From Rhizophagus irregularis (Eukaryota > Glomeromycota > Glomeromycetes > Glomerales > Glomeraceae): 64,000 nucleotides of DNA. The notes beneath the pieces were generated by a model. That model worked only from the letters and a program-made list of their open reading frames with translations. It did not search any database and was not told the DNA's origin. Below are positions 23,881 to 33,624 of this stretch, piece by piece. The stretch's first letter is position 1, and every line of letters begins with the position of its first letter. Both the position numbers and the translations under genes were made by a program. The stretch is taken from assembly GCF_026210795.1 (NCBI RefSeq), contig NC_089429.1:1798001-1862000 (forward strand), written 5' to 3'.

Positions 23881-24384
23881 ATGTCTTATCAATTGTGTGC
23901 AAATATTATCTCTACTGTTTTCAATGAAATACCAATCAACAAATGCTATAATCTTCCTCAACAAATTGAAACTCCTCAACAAATTGAAATTCTTCAACAT
24001 CCATCATTATTTCAACATCTACCATTACTTCCATTACTTTTTTACATTCTTTTTATAATCCTTCTCATAAATACCAATCTCCTCAATCATATAATTGTTT
24101 TGTTTTTTATTTCATTGAAATACATAATTGCTATACTCTTTTTCATTCTCAAACATCTCCCTTCTCTTCCTTCATATCTTTATAATTTATTTTACTCTTT
24201 TAAAAATCTTTTGCTATATATATTATTATCATTTACTCTTTATATATTATCTACCTTATCATCAATTCTTCTTCATCTTCTTTATTTGCTTAATTGCATA
24301 ATTTATATTCTCCACTTTTTTTATTCTTTCCTTTATAAATTAACCTATTTATTAAATAATATTATCCTTTTAATTTCCCAATAG
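23881..24384 (+). CDS. Leu/Ile/Phe-rich putative membrane protein (167 aa)
   Basis: ATG-initiated, uninterrupted frame. Residues 1-50 are polar, with an imperfect duplication (PQQIETPQQIEILQH). The remainder is almost entirely Leu, Ile, Phe, Tyr, Ser and Asn and could form four or five membrane spans (for example LLPLLFYILFIILLI near residues 56-70). No known motif is visible. A TATA box 120 nt upstream and a long frame in AT-rich DNA favour a real gene. T/C-rich DNA can produce such hydrophobic frames by chance, so this is uncertain. Two covarying hairpin repeats follow at 24531. Confidence 0.45.
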   Translation: MSYQLCANIISTVFNEIPINKCYNLPQQIETPQQIEILQHPSLFQHLPLLPLLFYILFIILLINTNLLNHIIVLFFISLKYIIAILFFILKHLPSLPSYLYNLFYSFKNLLLYILLSFTLYILSTLSSILLHLLYLLNCIIYILHFFYSFLYKLTYLLNNIILLISQ

Positions 24385-24524
24385 CTTAGTTACTATCTTT
24401 TTCTTTTCTTTTTTTCTTTCTCAATAATCTTATATTACGTAGCTAGGTCCATTGCTTACCAAATATAGCATGGAGACGTAATCTTTACCCTTTGGTCAAC
24501 TCGGGAATACTTGGCCATTCTTAG

Positions 24525-24735
24525 ATAGATAATTTTTATAAGGGGATCGTTTGCATCGCCCATGAAGCATTGCACAGCGCTGATTGGTGTCAGAGAGATC
24601 CTTTGTCTTATAAAAATTTACCCTTTTTTGATCATTTGACCATTCTTAGATAGATAAATTTTACAATGCATCGCCCTTTTTGCACTATGCTAATTGGTGT
24701 CAGAGAGATCCTTTGTCTTGTAAAATTTACCTTTC
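24525..24735 (+). repeat. Tandem pair of hairpin units with covarying stems
   Basis: Two units share CCATTCTTAGATAGATAA, ATTGGTGTCAGAGAGATCCT and TTTGTCTT. In unit 1, AATTTTTATAAG (24531-24542) pairs perfectly with CTTATAAAAATT (24607-24618). In unit 2, AAATTTTACAA (24656-24666) pairs perfectly with TTGTAAAATTT (24718-24728). Where the stems differ (TATAAG versus TACAA) both strands changed together, as expected if the fold, in RNA or DNA, matters. The loops are about 64 and 51 nt. Confidence 0.75.
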
Positions 24736-24969
24736 TTGATCATTTGATCTATCTCATATGATTTCATTCTTCACATGTGATACCCTTTATTTCATTCCTT
24801 TGTTGAGTTCTTTCCTTAATAACTTATTAACTCAACATTATCCATCACCGTTGGTTCCACAATTTTTGTGTCCAAGTTCAATTCTTGGAGGTGATTTTCA
24901 TTTTCTTACTAATTAGTCTTTTTTTCAGTTTTCCATTGATGTGCGTGATATTTTAATAATGTTTGATGG

Positions 24970-25190
24970 GTGCAACAAAAACATGGGGGTCAAAAAATTG
25001 TAAGCTTTCTCTCTGGCGGTCACAACCAAAATGCCTTTGAAATGAATAACATTTCGCCAAAGGAAGCTGTTGAAGTCATAAAAGAGTATCGCGTGGACGG
25101 GAAAATAAAGTACATACAAAACAAAGTGACCGATGATACATCAGGTCTAAAAGAGGTAAACACTTTGAATAACTTATTTGATTTAAAAAT
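24970..25190 (+). pseudogene. Relic of the same repeat family as 11380-11740
   Basis: One frame reads QQKHGGQKIVSFLSGGH, then NISPKEAVEVIKEYRVDGKI and KYIQNKVTDDTSGLKE, then a possible donor GTAAAC (25156). There is no ATG: the frame opens with a non-ATG codon. It matches the minus-strand relic near 11400-11450 in the NI(A/S)P-E-V-VIK-Y segment. Function unknown. It may be an exon of a gene or a captured piece of a mobile element. Confidence 0.4.
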
Positions 25191-25903
25191 GTAAAAAAAA
25201 TGGTAGATTTTTAGATAAACATAATTTTTTTAAAAAAAAAACGCAGCACAAAGATGTGATGCTACGATCGACAATGATCAACAAAATACGATTTAATAAT
25301 ATCGTAAACATTGGGAACTGAGTAAAAAAAATTATTTGAAAAATGAAATTTATATTTCAAATCTTTTGCGTTTAATATATTCTTAACTATTTAAAAACAA
25401 ATAATTTACTTCATTCTTTAATATAGTTGCTTATACGCGATTAAATGGAATTGAGTTTTAATTGAGAACATATTTTCTTAGCTATTAATATTTTACAAAA
25501 CGCATAACGATAAGAAATATATAATTTATTAAATCAGAAGATTAACAATTGTTTGCCATTATTTACTTTTTATAATAAAAAACTGATTTAGCATAACTAA
25601 TTTAAAAAATCAACTCTTTATTAGTTACATGGCGCAATATATGCGAGAGTAGTTGACATATCCTTATACTAACTTTTTTTCGACTAGAAAATTTAGCCTC
25701 TTTCAATTAGTTAGATTTTCGAGAAAAATTGAATTAATTATGCCATAGCATATTATGATGAATTGTAATTGTTCAAAAAAGAATTTTCTTTATCTATTAT
25801 TTCTATGCATTGGAAGTTAAATAAATAATACGCGTATTATAATATGTGTCAAATTAACTTCTTTTGTATTTATAAGTATTGTTTTACGCCAATAAATGAA
25901 CAG
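25191..25903. other. Gene-less spacer
   Basis: AT-rich; nothing recognised apart from the TATA box at its right end. Confidence 0.5.
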
Positions 25904-25911
25904 TATATATA
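25904..25911 (+). promoter_or_regulatory. TATA box candidate for the HMG gene
   Basis: TATATATA, 34 nt before the in-frame ATG at 25945, followed by GATTCTCTCCCC, a pyrimidine initiator-like run. Confidence 0.45.
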
Positions 25912-25944
25912 GAGATTCTCTCCCCACATTTTTGCTCTTAAACT

Positions 25945-26633
25945 ATGATAAAAAAAACAAAAGAATCTTCAAGTATAGTAAGAATCAAGAAATTACAATC
26001 TTCTGTGCGAGATCAATCCAAATAATTAAATTTGCAAGAATTATTATCTCCTTCAAATGCAACAAGATCGAAAAGCATACCAAGACCTCAAAATCCATGG
26101 GTTCTATATCGAAAAAATATTTCAAAGGGATTAATAGGATTAAATATGTCAACTGGTGAAATTTCCGGTATTGCATCTAATTTTTGGAATGAAATACCTG
26201 AACGTGAATCGCAATTTTGGACTGAATTGTCTCATATCACTAAGGAAATTCATTCAATAGAATATCCTAATTATAAATATTCTCCTGTTAAATCTCATAA
26301 TCAAAATAAAAGTTCAAAAGAAGTCATTTCGCAAAATACTAATTTAGATACTTCGGTGTTGAAAGATTCTTCAGAAATTGTGTCACATACTACTTCGGAA
26401 ATTGATATAGATATGTCGGAAGTTGATATCGATATGGTACAGATCTTTTTCAAAGTGATTTTTTGGATGTTGATATGAATCCCTCCTTATTTATAGATCA
26501 ATCCTTGACAGATTCATCGTATACAGATCCATTCTTAATAGATCCATCATTAATAGACCCATCCTTCTCTTTTATCGATCCTTCTTTGATGGATTATTCC
26601 TTAGAATTTACTCAAGATAATTATAATTTGTAA
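25945..26633 (+). pseudogene. MATA_HMG-type HMG-box transcription factor, broken
   Basis: The frame opens at ATG 25945 (MIKKTKESSSIVRIKKLQSS). It meets a TAA at 26023-26025 after VRDQSK, then continues LNLQELLSPSN. An HMG box follows: PRPQNPWVLYRKNISKG, EISGIASNFWNEIP, FWTELSHITKEIH, NYKYSP. These are typical of MATA_HMG DNA-binding domains, a family strongly expanded in Rhizophagus. After SEVDIDM near 26435 a one-base shift is needed to keep an acidic, repetitive tail (DPFLIDPSLIDPS) that ends at TAA 26631-26633. One nonsense codon and one frameshift make this a pseudogene unless the start lies inside and the tail is dispensable. Nuclear DNA binding would be the ancestral role. Confidence 0.75.
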
Positions 26634-27163
26634 TAAGTTGTCAAACGTGGTTTTATTTTTTATATGTTGTTCATTAAAACAAAGCACAAAATTGTTACAT
26701 CTAGGCATAAAAAAATTTTGTTTTAGTAAACCTATAGAATTAGAAAATAGTAGTACAGAAAATTGTTAATTACTTGTTAATTAATTTATATTAATTAATA
26801 ATTAGTATGTGGCGTAGATTGATGTGATGTGACTCTACCATCGAAAATTAGGCTAAATATTTATCTATAGAGATTGGGCTGAGGAAGTAAATAATACGCG
26901 TGTTATTTACGCGTTAATTATTTTCTTAGCTTTTAGTAAAAATTTACGCCGTATAAACTTATCATGATTACGATTATGAATAGAACATATACCAATTATT
27001 CATGGTGTCTATTTCATAGGTATAAAGAATGTCATGATTACCATTAATTTGTTAAATTGTTAGTGAAAACTGCAAATCAATTATACATCCAGTATACAAT
27101 TATACGATCATTTTTTGATTTGTTGTTCCGATATGATCCGATCAAGTGGTGATCATGTACAAA
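26634..27163. other. Gene-less spacer before the F-box gene
   Basis: Intergenic; nothing recognised until the TATA box at 27164. Confidence 0.5.
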
Positions 27164-27173
27164 TATATAAAAG
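27164..27173 (+). promoter_or_regulatory. TATA box of F-box gene 1
   Basis: TATATAAAAG, about 83 nt before the ATG. Downstream come TTTCGGAAA (27215-27223) and a C/T-rich leader that is shared with the F-box gene on the minus strand at 31261. Confidence 0.55.
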
Positions 27174-27255
27174 ACTGATCAACACATAAATTAATCATTT
27201 GGCGGGACTTTTAATTTCGGAAACTCCTTTCTCTTTTTTCTTTTCTCTTAACATA

Positions 27256-28848
27256 ATGGCATGTTCAAAATTATTTTCAGGAGATTTACCTCACGAGTTA
27301 TTAAACGAAGTTATACAAAATTTTCATTATGATTATAAAACATTACATTCGTGTATATTGGTTAATAGATTATGGTGTCGTTTAGTAATTCCATTATTAT
27401 GGGAAGACCCATTTTCAAAGGATTATCCCAAAAATTACCAATTCATTGAAATTTACTTTTCTAAATTAAATGAAGATGACAAAACAAAATTTAATGAATA
27501 TGGAATTAAATTTGATTTATTACATTCAAATACGTTATTCAATTATCCTAGTTTTATTAAATACTTGGATACAAATAAAATTCGTCATTCTATTGAAAAT
27601 TGGGCTGTTGGGGCAACAACAACTTCACGTTTACAAGTGTCAGACTTCACAAAATTAATTTTTAGGTTATTATTTGTAAAATTCATTGAAAATGAAGTAA
27701 ATTTGCATAGTTTTAAAGTTAGGCCATGTGCATGTTTTAATGAAATTTTAGGATTAATACAACAAAATCCAAAATTCATTTGTAATATTACAAATTTTAA
27801 ACTAGATTGGAGTAATTCATTTGATGACATAAGAGAAATTTTAAGAATCCTCTGTTCTAATTGTTATTCAATTTCATCACTTTATTTTTTTCCATTTCCA
27901 GAATATGCTAAGAATGAAAAAAGTTTATCGCAATTAATCAAATCTCAAAAAAATCTTCAGAAGATTTTATTTAGTTATAATCATGAATACACATTGTATC
28001 ATCCGTTATTATCATTACAAAATTCTAATTGTTCAAATACGTTAAATACAATTATTTTTTATCTTGTTGATTTTAAAAATATAGTTGTTTTAAGTGAAGT
28101 ATTTAATCAGTTGAATGTTTTAGAATCAATTCATATCGTTTATTGTTATTCCATGTATTCTAATTTTATTCATCAAATTAATAATATTACAAAACCATTT
28201 AAATTGAAAACTTTATTTTTGAATGAAATCATCTATGAATCGTTGGAACTGTTATTACAAAAGTCTGGCAATTATTTAGAAAATTTAAATTTTAGATACA
28301 CTAAACCACGACAATTCCAAAAATTACTACGATTACTTATAAAATATTGTAGTAATATTAGTAATATTAAATATATTGATTCTATTTGTGTATATAGTCA
28401 GAATAATTGTTATTTACTACTACTTAATTTAATTAAAAATATTACACAAAAACTTAATTATCTTACAATTACCGTATCTAATTCAATTTTATTGAAAAAT
28501 TTAGGACAAATTCTTCCTTTTAAATTAGAATATTTGGATCTGAGCCTTTTAAGTGATTTAGTTAATGCAAGTGATTTGGAAATATTCTTGAAAAAGTCTC
28601 AAAATACTTTTATTAAAAAATTGTTAATCAGTACTGATATAGGGAGAAAAGATGATGATATTTTACCTTATATAGAAGAACATATTATGAAAACGAAAAG
28701 AGTTAAATATTTAGCTTTAGAAGTTTGTCGTGAGGATTTGTTTTTTCAGACGGACAAAGTAAAGGAATTTGCATTACATAATATTTGTGTTTTTAAGTAT
28801 AATGATTTGAAATTTGATATAATTAATTTTCTAGAAGAAATTCATTAA
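27256..28848 (+). CDS. F-box protein 1 (530 aa)
   Basis: Start chosen at the MACSK methionine shared by the paralogues; the upstream in-frame codons have no ATG and lie in the C/T-rich leader. Residues about 8-50 form an F-box-like helix set (LPHELLNEVI, TLHSCILVNRLWCR, IPLLWEDPF), which in the family binds Skp1 to make an SCF ubiquitin ligase adaptor. The rest is Leu/Asn-rich with weak leucine-repeat periodicity (NCSNTLNTIIFYLVDF, PFKLKTLFL, LPFKLEYLDL) and presumably selects substrates. Single exon, ends TAA. A 5' segment (27351-27600) is almost identical to the gene at 44119, although the rest has diverged. Confidence 0.85.
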   Translation: MACSKLFSGDLPHELLNEVIQNFHYDYKTLHSCILVNRLWCRLVIPLLWEDPFSKDYPKNYQFIEIYFSKLNEDDKTKFNEYGIKFDLLHSNTLFNYPSFIKYLDTNKIRHSIENWAVGATTTSRLQVSDFTKLIFRLLFVKFIENEVNLHSFKVRPCACFNEILGLIQQNPKFICNITNFKLDWSNSFDDIREILRILCSNCYSISSLYFFPFPEYAKNEKSLSQLIKSQKNLQKILFSYNHEYTLYHPLLSLQNSNCSNTLNTIIFYLVDFKNIVVLSEVFNQLNVLESIHIVYCYSMYSNFIHQINNITKPFKLKTLFLNEIIYESLELLLQKSGNYLENLNFRYTKPRQFQKLLRLLIKYCSNISNIKYIDSICVYSQNNCYLLLLNLIKNITQKLNYLTITVSNSILLKNLGQILPFKLEYLDLSLLSDLVNASDLEIFLKKSQNTFIKKLLISTDIGRKDDDILPYIEEHIMKTKRVKYLALEVCREDLFFQTDKVKEFALHNICVFKYNDLKFDIINFLEEIH

Positions 28849-29656
28849 TTATTCATGCAATTTAGATTGTTATAAATTAAGTTCTTTCAAGCATAAGAAT
28901 TTAAAGAGATAATTTCAATCTTACTATGCTTTATTTTATTGCATAGCAAATGAAGTATCATAGTCAATTAGATATTCTATTAATAAAATTGTTACATATT
29001 TTGGTAGTGATCAGTTAGATTATTATGCTTATAAATACTTATAAAGAAAACAGATTTTTTTATCATAATCAAGATATAATTATTTAATCTTAAAAATGAA
29101 TCTATAAAATATGTAATAGTTATTTCACGGGGAGTCATGATATTTATGCGACACGTCCAGTGGGGTTGCACTGTTAACTATGTAAATCAAAACTATATCA
29201 AGTCGTCTAAGATTTTTGTATAGTTAACATTTTAGAGTCTAAATTTATAGATGAAATTTTGATAATAAATTACTATAAAAAACAGCACATTTTTTTTAGA
29301 TGCACAGATCGAACAATTTCTTCTTTCTCAAATATTTTCACATTTATTAGCTTCTTCAAACTATCTTTACAAAATTACGAAGCTATTTTTTACATTTACT
29401 GGCATTTAAAATAAACATTCATTATGTGATAATGTGTGGTTATCTAGTTTATAGCTAACTATGAATACAATAATTAATAAATAACAAAAGGATAATTAAA
29501 ATATTCTTGATATTTTCAATGATTTTTTATACAATATAAATTATAGTAGAATTATTTATTTAAATTATTGTATTTTAATTTTATTCTTTAAGAATTAATA
29601 TGATAGCATGACTTTATTTATAGTGATAAAAAAAAATAATTTGAATACATAAATAA
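28849..29656. other. Intergenic region between convergent F-box genes
   Basis: 3' flanks of two genes that converge here. AT-rich; no feature recognised. Confidence 0.55.
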
Positions 29657-31261
29657 TTAATCAATTTCATTTATAAAATCATAAACATTTATAAACAAAT
29701 CATCATAATTTGAAACTTGAATATCATATAATTGAAATTCCTTTACTTTATCCTTCTGAGAAAACAAATCTTCACTTTTTCCATTACAAGTTTCTAAAAT
29801 AGCTAAATATTTAACTCTTTTCTTTTTCATAATATATTCTTTTATAGAAGGAAAAATATCTTGACTTTCTTCTTTCTTGTTATTTTTAATTAACAATTTT
29901 TTAATAAAAGTATTTTGAGAATTTTTCAAGAATACTTCTAAATCACTTGTTTTAGCTGAAAGACCCAGATTCAAATATTCCAATTTAAAAGGAAGAATTT
30001 GTCCCAAATTTTGTAATAAAATTGAAGTACCACGGTCATTAATTGTAAGATAATTAAGATTTTGTGTAATGTTTTCAATTAAACTAAGTAATATATTAAC
30101 ACTCTCATTATATGACCAAACAGGACCCAAATATTTAATCTTACTACAATATTTCACAATTAAATGTAATATTTGTTGTGATATATTGTCTGCAATTCCA
30201 AAATTTTCTAAATAATTTCCAGATTTTTGTATTAAGAATTTTAAGGATTCAATTTGCAATTCATTATGAAGAAATAAAGATTTTAATTTAAAAGGTTTGG
30301 TAATATTAATAATTTGTTGAATAAACTTAGAATCTAAAGAATGACAATAAATAATATGAATTGATTCTAAAACATTTAATTGATTGAAGATTTCAGCTAA
30401 AATACTTATATAATTAAAATCAATATTATGAAATATAATTGTGTTTAAAGTATTTGAACAATTATAATTTTTTAATGATAATAATAAATCGTATGAGGGA
30501 GAATAATTATGAGTAAAGGAAAGCTTTTTAAGATTCTCTTTAGATTTAATTATTTGTGATAAACTTTTTTCATAATATGTTGGTATAAATAGAATATAAA
30601 GTGATGAAATTGAATTACAATTAGAGTAAATAAAATTTAGAAAATTTGTCATGTTATTGGTTATTTTATAAACATTAATTTTAAGATGTTTAATATTACA
30701 AATGAAATTCGGATTTTGTAAAATTAATTCAATAATCAAATAAAAGTGATCTGTAGTCATTGTAACTTCAAAACTATGCAAATTTACTTCGTTCTCAATG
30801 AATATTAGAAATAATGACTTATAAATTAATTCTATAAGTGAATATAATAAAATTGTATCTCGTATGGAATAGCTAGAATATTGCTTTTCAGTTGTTGAAG
30901 ATTCAACAGTTGCAATCCATTTTTCAATAGAATTACAAACTTTTGATACATCTAAACGTTGAATGAAACTAGGATAATTAAATAATGTATTTGAAGGAAA
31001 TAAGTCATTATGAACTACGTATTCATTTAATTTTGTTTTATAATCATCATTTAAATTGCGTAAATAAATTTCAATAAATTGATAATTTTTAGGAAATTTA
31101 ATTGAAAATGGATCTTCCCATAATAATGGGATTGCTAAACGACACCATAATCTATTAACTAATATACATGAACGTAATGTTTTATGGTCATAACGAAAAT
31201 ATTGTATAACTTCGTCTATTAATTCAGGTAATTCTCCTGAAAATAACTTTGAACACGCCAT
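29657..31261 (-). CDS. F-box protein 2 (534 aa)
   Basis: Same architecture as the gene at 27256. MACSKLFSGELPEL opens an F-box-like domain (LRSCILVNRLWCRL, IPLLWEDPFS); a Leu/Asn-rich repeat-like body follows (YNCSNTLNTIIFHNIDF, LPFKLEYLNLGL). Uninterrupted to TAA. Its leader shares TTTCGGAA and the C/T-rich tract with gene 1 at the same distance (33 nt) from the ATG. The LINE at 31379 lies 104 nt upstream of the ATG in the opposite orientation, so this gene keeps only about 100 bp of its own promoter. Likely an SCF adaptor; substrate unknown. Confidence 0.85.
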   Translation of the reverse strand: MACSKLFSGELPELIDEVIQYFRYDHKTLRSCILVNRLWCRLAIPLLWEDPFSIKFPKNYQFIEIYLRNLNDDYKTKLNEYVVHNDLFPSNTLFNYPSFIQRLDVSKVCNSIEKWIATVESSTTEKQYSSYSIRDTILLYSLIELIYKSLFLIFIENEVNLHSFEVTMTTDHFYLIIELILQNPNFICNIKHLKINVYKITNNMTNFLNFIYSNCNSISSLYILFIPTYYEKSLSQIIKSKENLKKLSFTHNYSPSYDLLLSLKNYNCSNTLNTIIFHNIDFNYISILAEIFNQLNVLESIHIIYCHSLDSKFIQQIINITKPFKLKSLFLHNELQIESLKFLIQKSGNYLENFGIADNISQQILHLIVKYCSKIKYLGPVWSYNESVNILLSLIENITQNLNYLTINDRGTSILLQNLGQILPFKLEYLNLGLSAKTSDLEVFLKNSQNTFIKKLLIKNNKKEESQDIFPSIKEYIMKKKRVKYLAILETCNGKSEDLFSQKDKVKEFQLYDIQVSNYDDLFINVYDFINEID

Positions 31262-31364
31262 ATTAAGCGAAAAGTAAGAAGAAAGAAAAAGGATTCCGAA
31301 ATTAGAAATTACGTCAAAATATGAAGTAGGGATTAGTTATGTATCATATGATTTGTACATATGA

Positions 31365-31378
31365 TCTACTTTGCTATA
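31365..31378 (+). repeat. LINE target-site duplication, left
   Basis: TCTACTTTGCTATA, identical to 39461-39474. The boundary with the following A-run is ambiguous by a few bases. Confidence 0.9.
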
Positions 31379-31450
31379 AAAAAAAAAAACTCTCTCCTGC
31401 ATAAATCGATTTTCATAAGAATCCGCAGCAAAATAAAATTTACTAGAAAT

Positions 31451-33565
31451 ATGGGTATAACACCGTCAAGAGAAGACTTCGTAGCCCTAGAAGGATACGC
31501 AAAAAAAAGCGAAGAAGAGCGCAGAGCAATAATACAAAACGCGGGAATGGAAATAACCGATAACGACAAAGAGATAGCACAATTTTTGGGTTCAGAAGAC
31601 GAAATACTAGGTTGTTTTATTAGGGGAATAATCACGATATGCTTAAGACACTTTAACAACCAAAGAACAAAAGAATTTAACGAATACATAGAAGATTACA
31701 AGACAGCAACAAACGATATGATACAACAAAAAACTGTAGAAATGAACGAATGGGCCCGACTAAAAGAAGAACAATGGAACATCAAAGAAGAATATTATTT
31801 CAAAAATACATCGATAAAAGCGCACCAAATACAAACCGAACTAGGAGCGGTAGATAACGAAGACAGGATAAGGATAGAAAAACAGGAAAAAGAGAAAATT
31901 ATGAATGAATGTAGAAAGATAACTATGAACAACCTCGACGAGGACAGCGACAAAGACGAAGAGATAATTCAACATACGTGGGAAATAGAAAGCAACACAC
32001 CCAGTGAAGAATCATGGGACGAAGGGAAAATGAACCAAAAATACCACGTTTACAACAATGCATCACACCAGACAAATGAAAACACCAATAATACTTCGAG
32101 AATGCAGGTCGAGAATAAAAATAGAAATTTTACAAAATCAAGAGACCAATCATTAACAATGGCGATCACTGCCGATCACAACATGGGAGAAAAATCTAAT
32201 AAAAGTAAAGAGTCCGTGCATCAACCAAAATCGGAAAAAGATCTGAAATATTTCGCAGGACTTTTTACAGTCCAAATAAGGGATGGACAAACTGACCAAT
32301 CGATAATAGATTATCTCAACACCAATAAAATTTTAGAATATCACGTGAACACACTAGGTAGAACTACTCATCACGGCAACGAATACACGTACTTAGGCTT
32401 TTTCACAGAAGCAGCGAAAAACGATTTTATAAACGACGGAAGAATATTGGGAACGATAGGAAAATTCAGAGATCTAGAATGGTTAAATAAATTGAACAAA
32501 ACAATCATCATATCAGCAACCGGAATAGACGGAGAAAACACAGATATCAACGAAGTTATCCAAGCAATAGAAGACAAATTAGGTAAACTCAAAAACGTAA
32601 CACAAAAAACAGGAAATGGAAAATGGATAAGTATGAAACTAGAAATGGACATTAAATGTACAGAGGACGAACTATTTAACACCTGGGGAGTCCTAGTCAA
32701 AAACAAAATGATAAAAATCGAACCAATGAATTACAAACATCATATAACCAAACAACGAGGAAGAATTATGGCGGAAATACTCGATATACCTAACGAAATC
32801 GATGAAACAACATTCTCAAAAATACTTAACACTACCAACGCAAGATATTGGTTCAAAACCAACAACAGGATGAAAGGAACATACAACATGAAAATATACT
32901 TCAACAACGATGAAGACAGAAAACAAGCAATTAACAAAAAAATCAAAATCGACGGAAAGATTTTTACTTGGTTTTTTCGGACTGGACCGGGAAGACAGAA
33001 TAATTTTCGTAATGAAAGAAGAAATGATAATGGATTTGGCAAACGATTTCAACAAGAAATGTACGATGGAAGAAAGACCGGAAGATCCAGATGTAATATA
33101 TGCAAAAGGAATAACCACATCACAGACGAATGTTATTTCAACAATAGAAACAGAACACATGAAAACAGAAGAAACTGGAACGACAACTGGAATGAAACAT
33201 ATAGATATAGAAAAGGTAGATACGACAATGAAGGAAAGTTCAGATATGACACGCAACAACAACAATTCAGTGATCACGACGATAACAGATACAACGCCTA
33301 CACCAACAGAGGAAAACAAATACACTCAAGAAGAAGATTCAACAACAACATTAACAGAGAAAATGGCAGAGATGAGACTAGAGGAAACCGACAAAGTTTT
33401 TACCACCAACAACAAAGATATAATGGATACAATAACCATAACAACAACGGTCACAACACAGAGAGATACAACGAGAATGGAAAGAACAACTACAACGGAT
33501 ACAACAGAGATTGGAATGAAGGAAACAGTTCCAATGATAGGCGTCGAATGGCTAGACGCTATTGA
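31451..33565 (+). CDS. LINE ORF1, RNA-binding protein with CCHC knuckle (704 aa)
   Basis: Start chosen at MGITPSRED: the earlier in-frame ATG at 31361 lies in host DNA and the target duplication. Residues 1-200 are charged and probably coiled (EEERRAIIQNAGM, EQWNIKEEYYF). Residues about 280-520 form a folded middle part that resembles ORF1 domains of other LINEs; I cannot name the fold. Near residue 548 a perfect CX2CX4HX4C knuckle occurs (CNICKRNNHITDEC). The C-terminus is Asn/Arg/Tyr-rich, suited to nucleic-acid binding. The protein would coat the element RNA and form the ribonucleoprotein. It ends in RRMARRY and TGA, 59 nt before the open region of ORF2 and in another frame. Confidence 0.88.
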   Translation: MGITPSREDFVALEGYAKKSEEERRAIIQNAGMEITDNDKEIAQFLGSEDEILGCFIRGIITICLRHFNNQRTKEFNEYIEDYKTATNDMIQQKTVEMNEWARLKEEQWNIKEEYYFKNTSIKAHQIQTELGAVDNEDRIRIEKQEKEKIMNECRKITMNNLDEDSDKDEEIIQHTWEIESNTPSEESWDEGKMNQKYHVYNNASHQTNENTNNTSRMQVENKNRNFTKSRDQSLTMAITADHNMGEKSNKSKESVHQPKSEKDLKYFAGLFTVQIRDGQTDQSIIDYLNTNKILEYHVNTLGRTTHHGNEYTYLGFFTEAAKNDFINDGRILGTIGKFRDLEWLNKLNKTIIISATGIDGENTDINEVIQAIEDKLGKLKNVTQKTGNGKWISMKLEMDIKCTEDELFNTWGVLVKNKMIKIEPMNYKHHITKQRGRIMAEILDIPNEIDETTFSKILNTTNARYWFKTNNRMKGTYNMKIYFNNDEDRKQAINKKIKIDGKIFTWFFRTGPGRQNNFRNERRNDNGFGKRFQQEMYDGRKTGRSRCNICKRNNHITDECYFNNRNRTHENRRNWNDNWNETYRYRKGRYDNEGKFRYDTQQQQFSDHDDNRYNAYTNRGKQIHSRRRFNNNINRENGRDETRGNRQSFYHQQQRYNGYNNHNNNGHNTERYNENGKNNYNGYNRDWNEGNSSNDRRRMARRY

Positions 33566-33624
33566 CCGGCAACTATACCAAAACACAACAACAGAAGAAG
33601 AAAATGAAGAAAAAAGAGGCGTAG

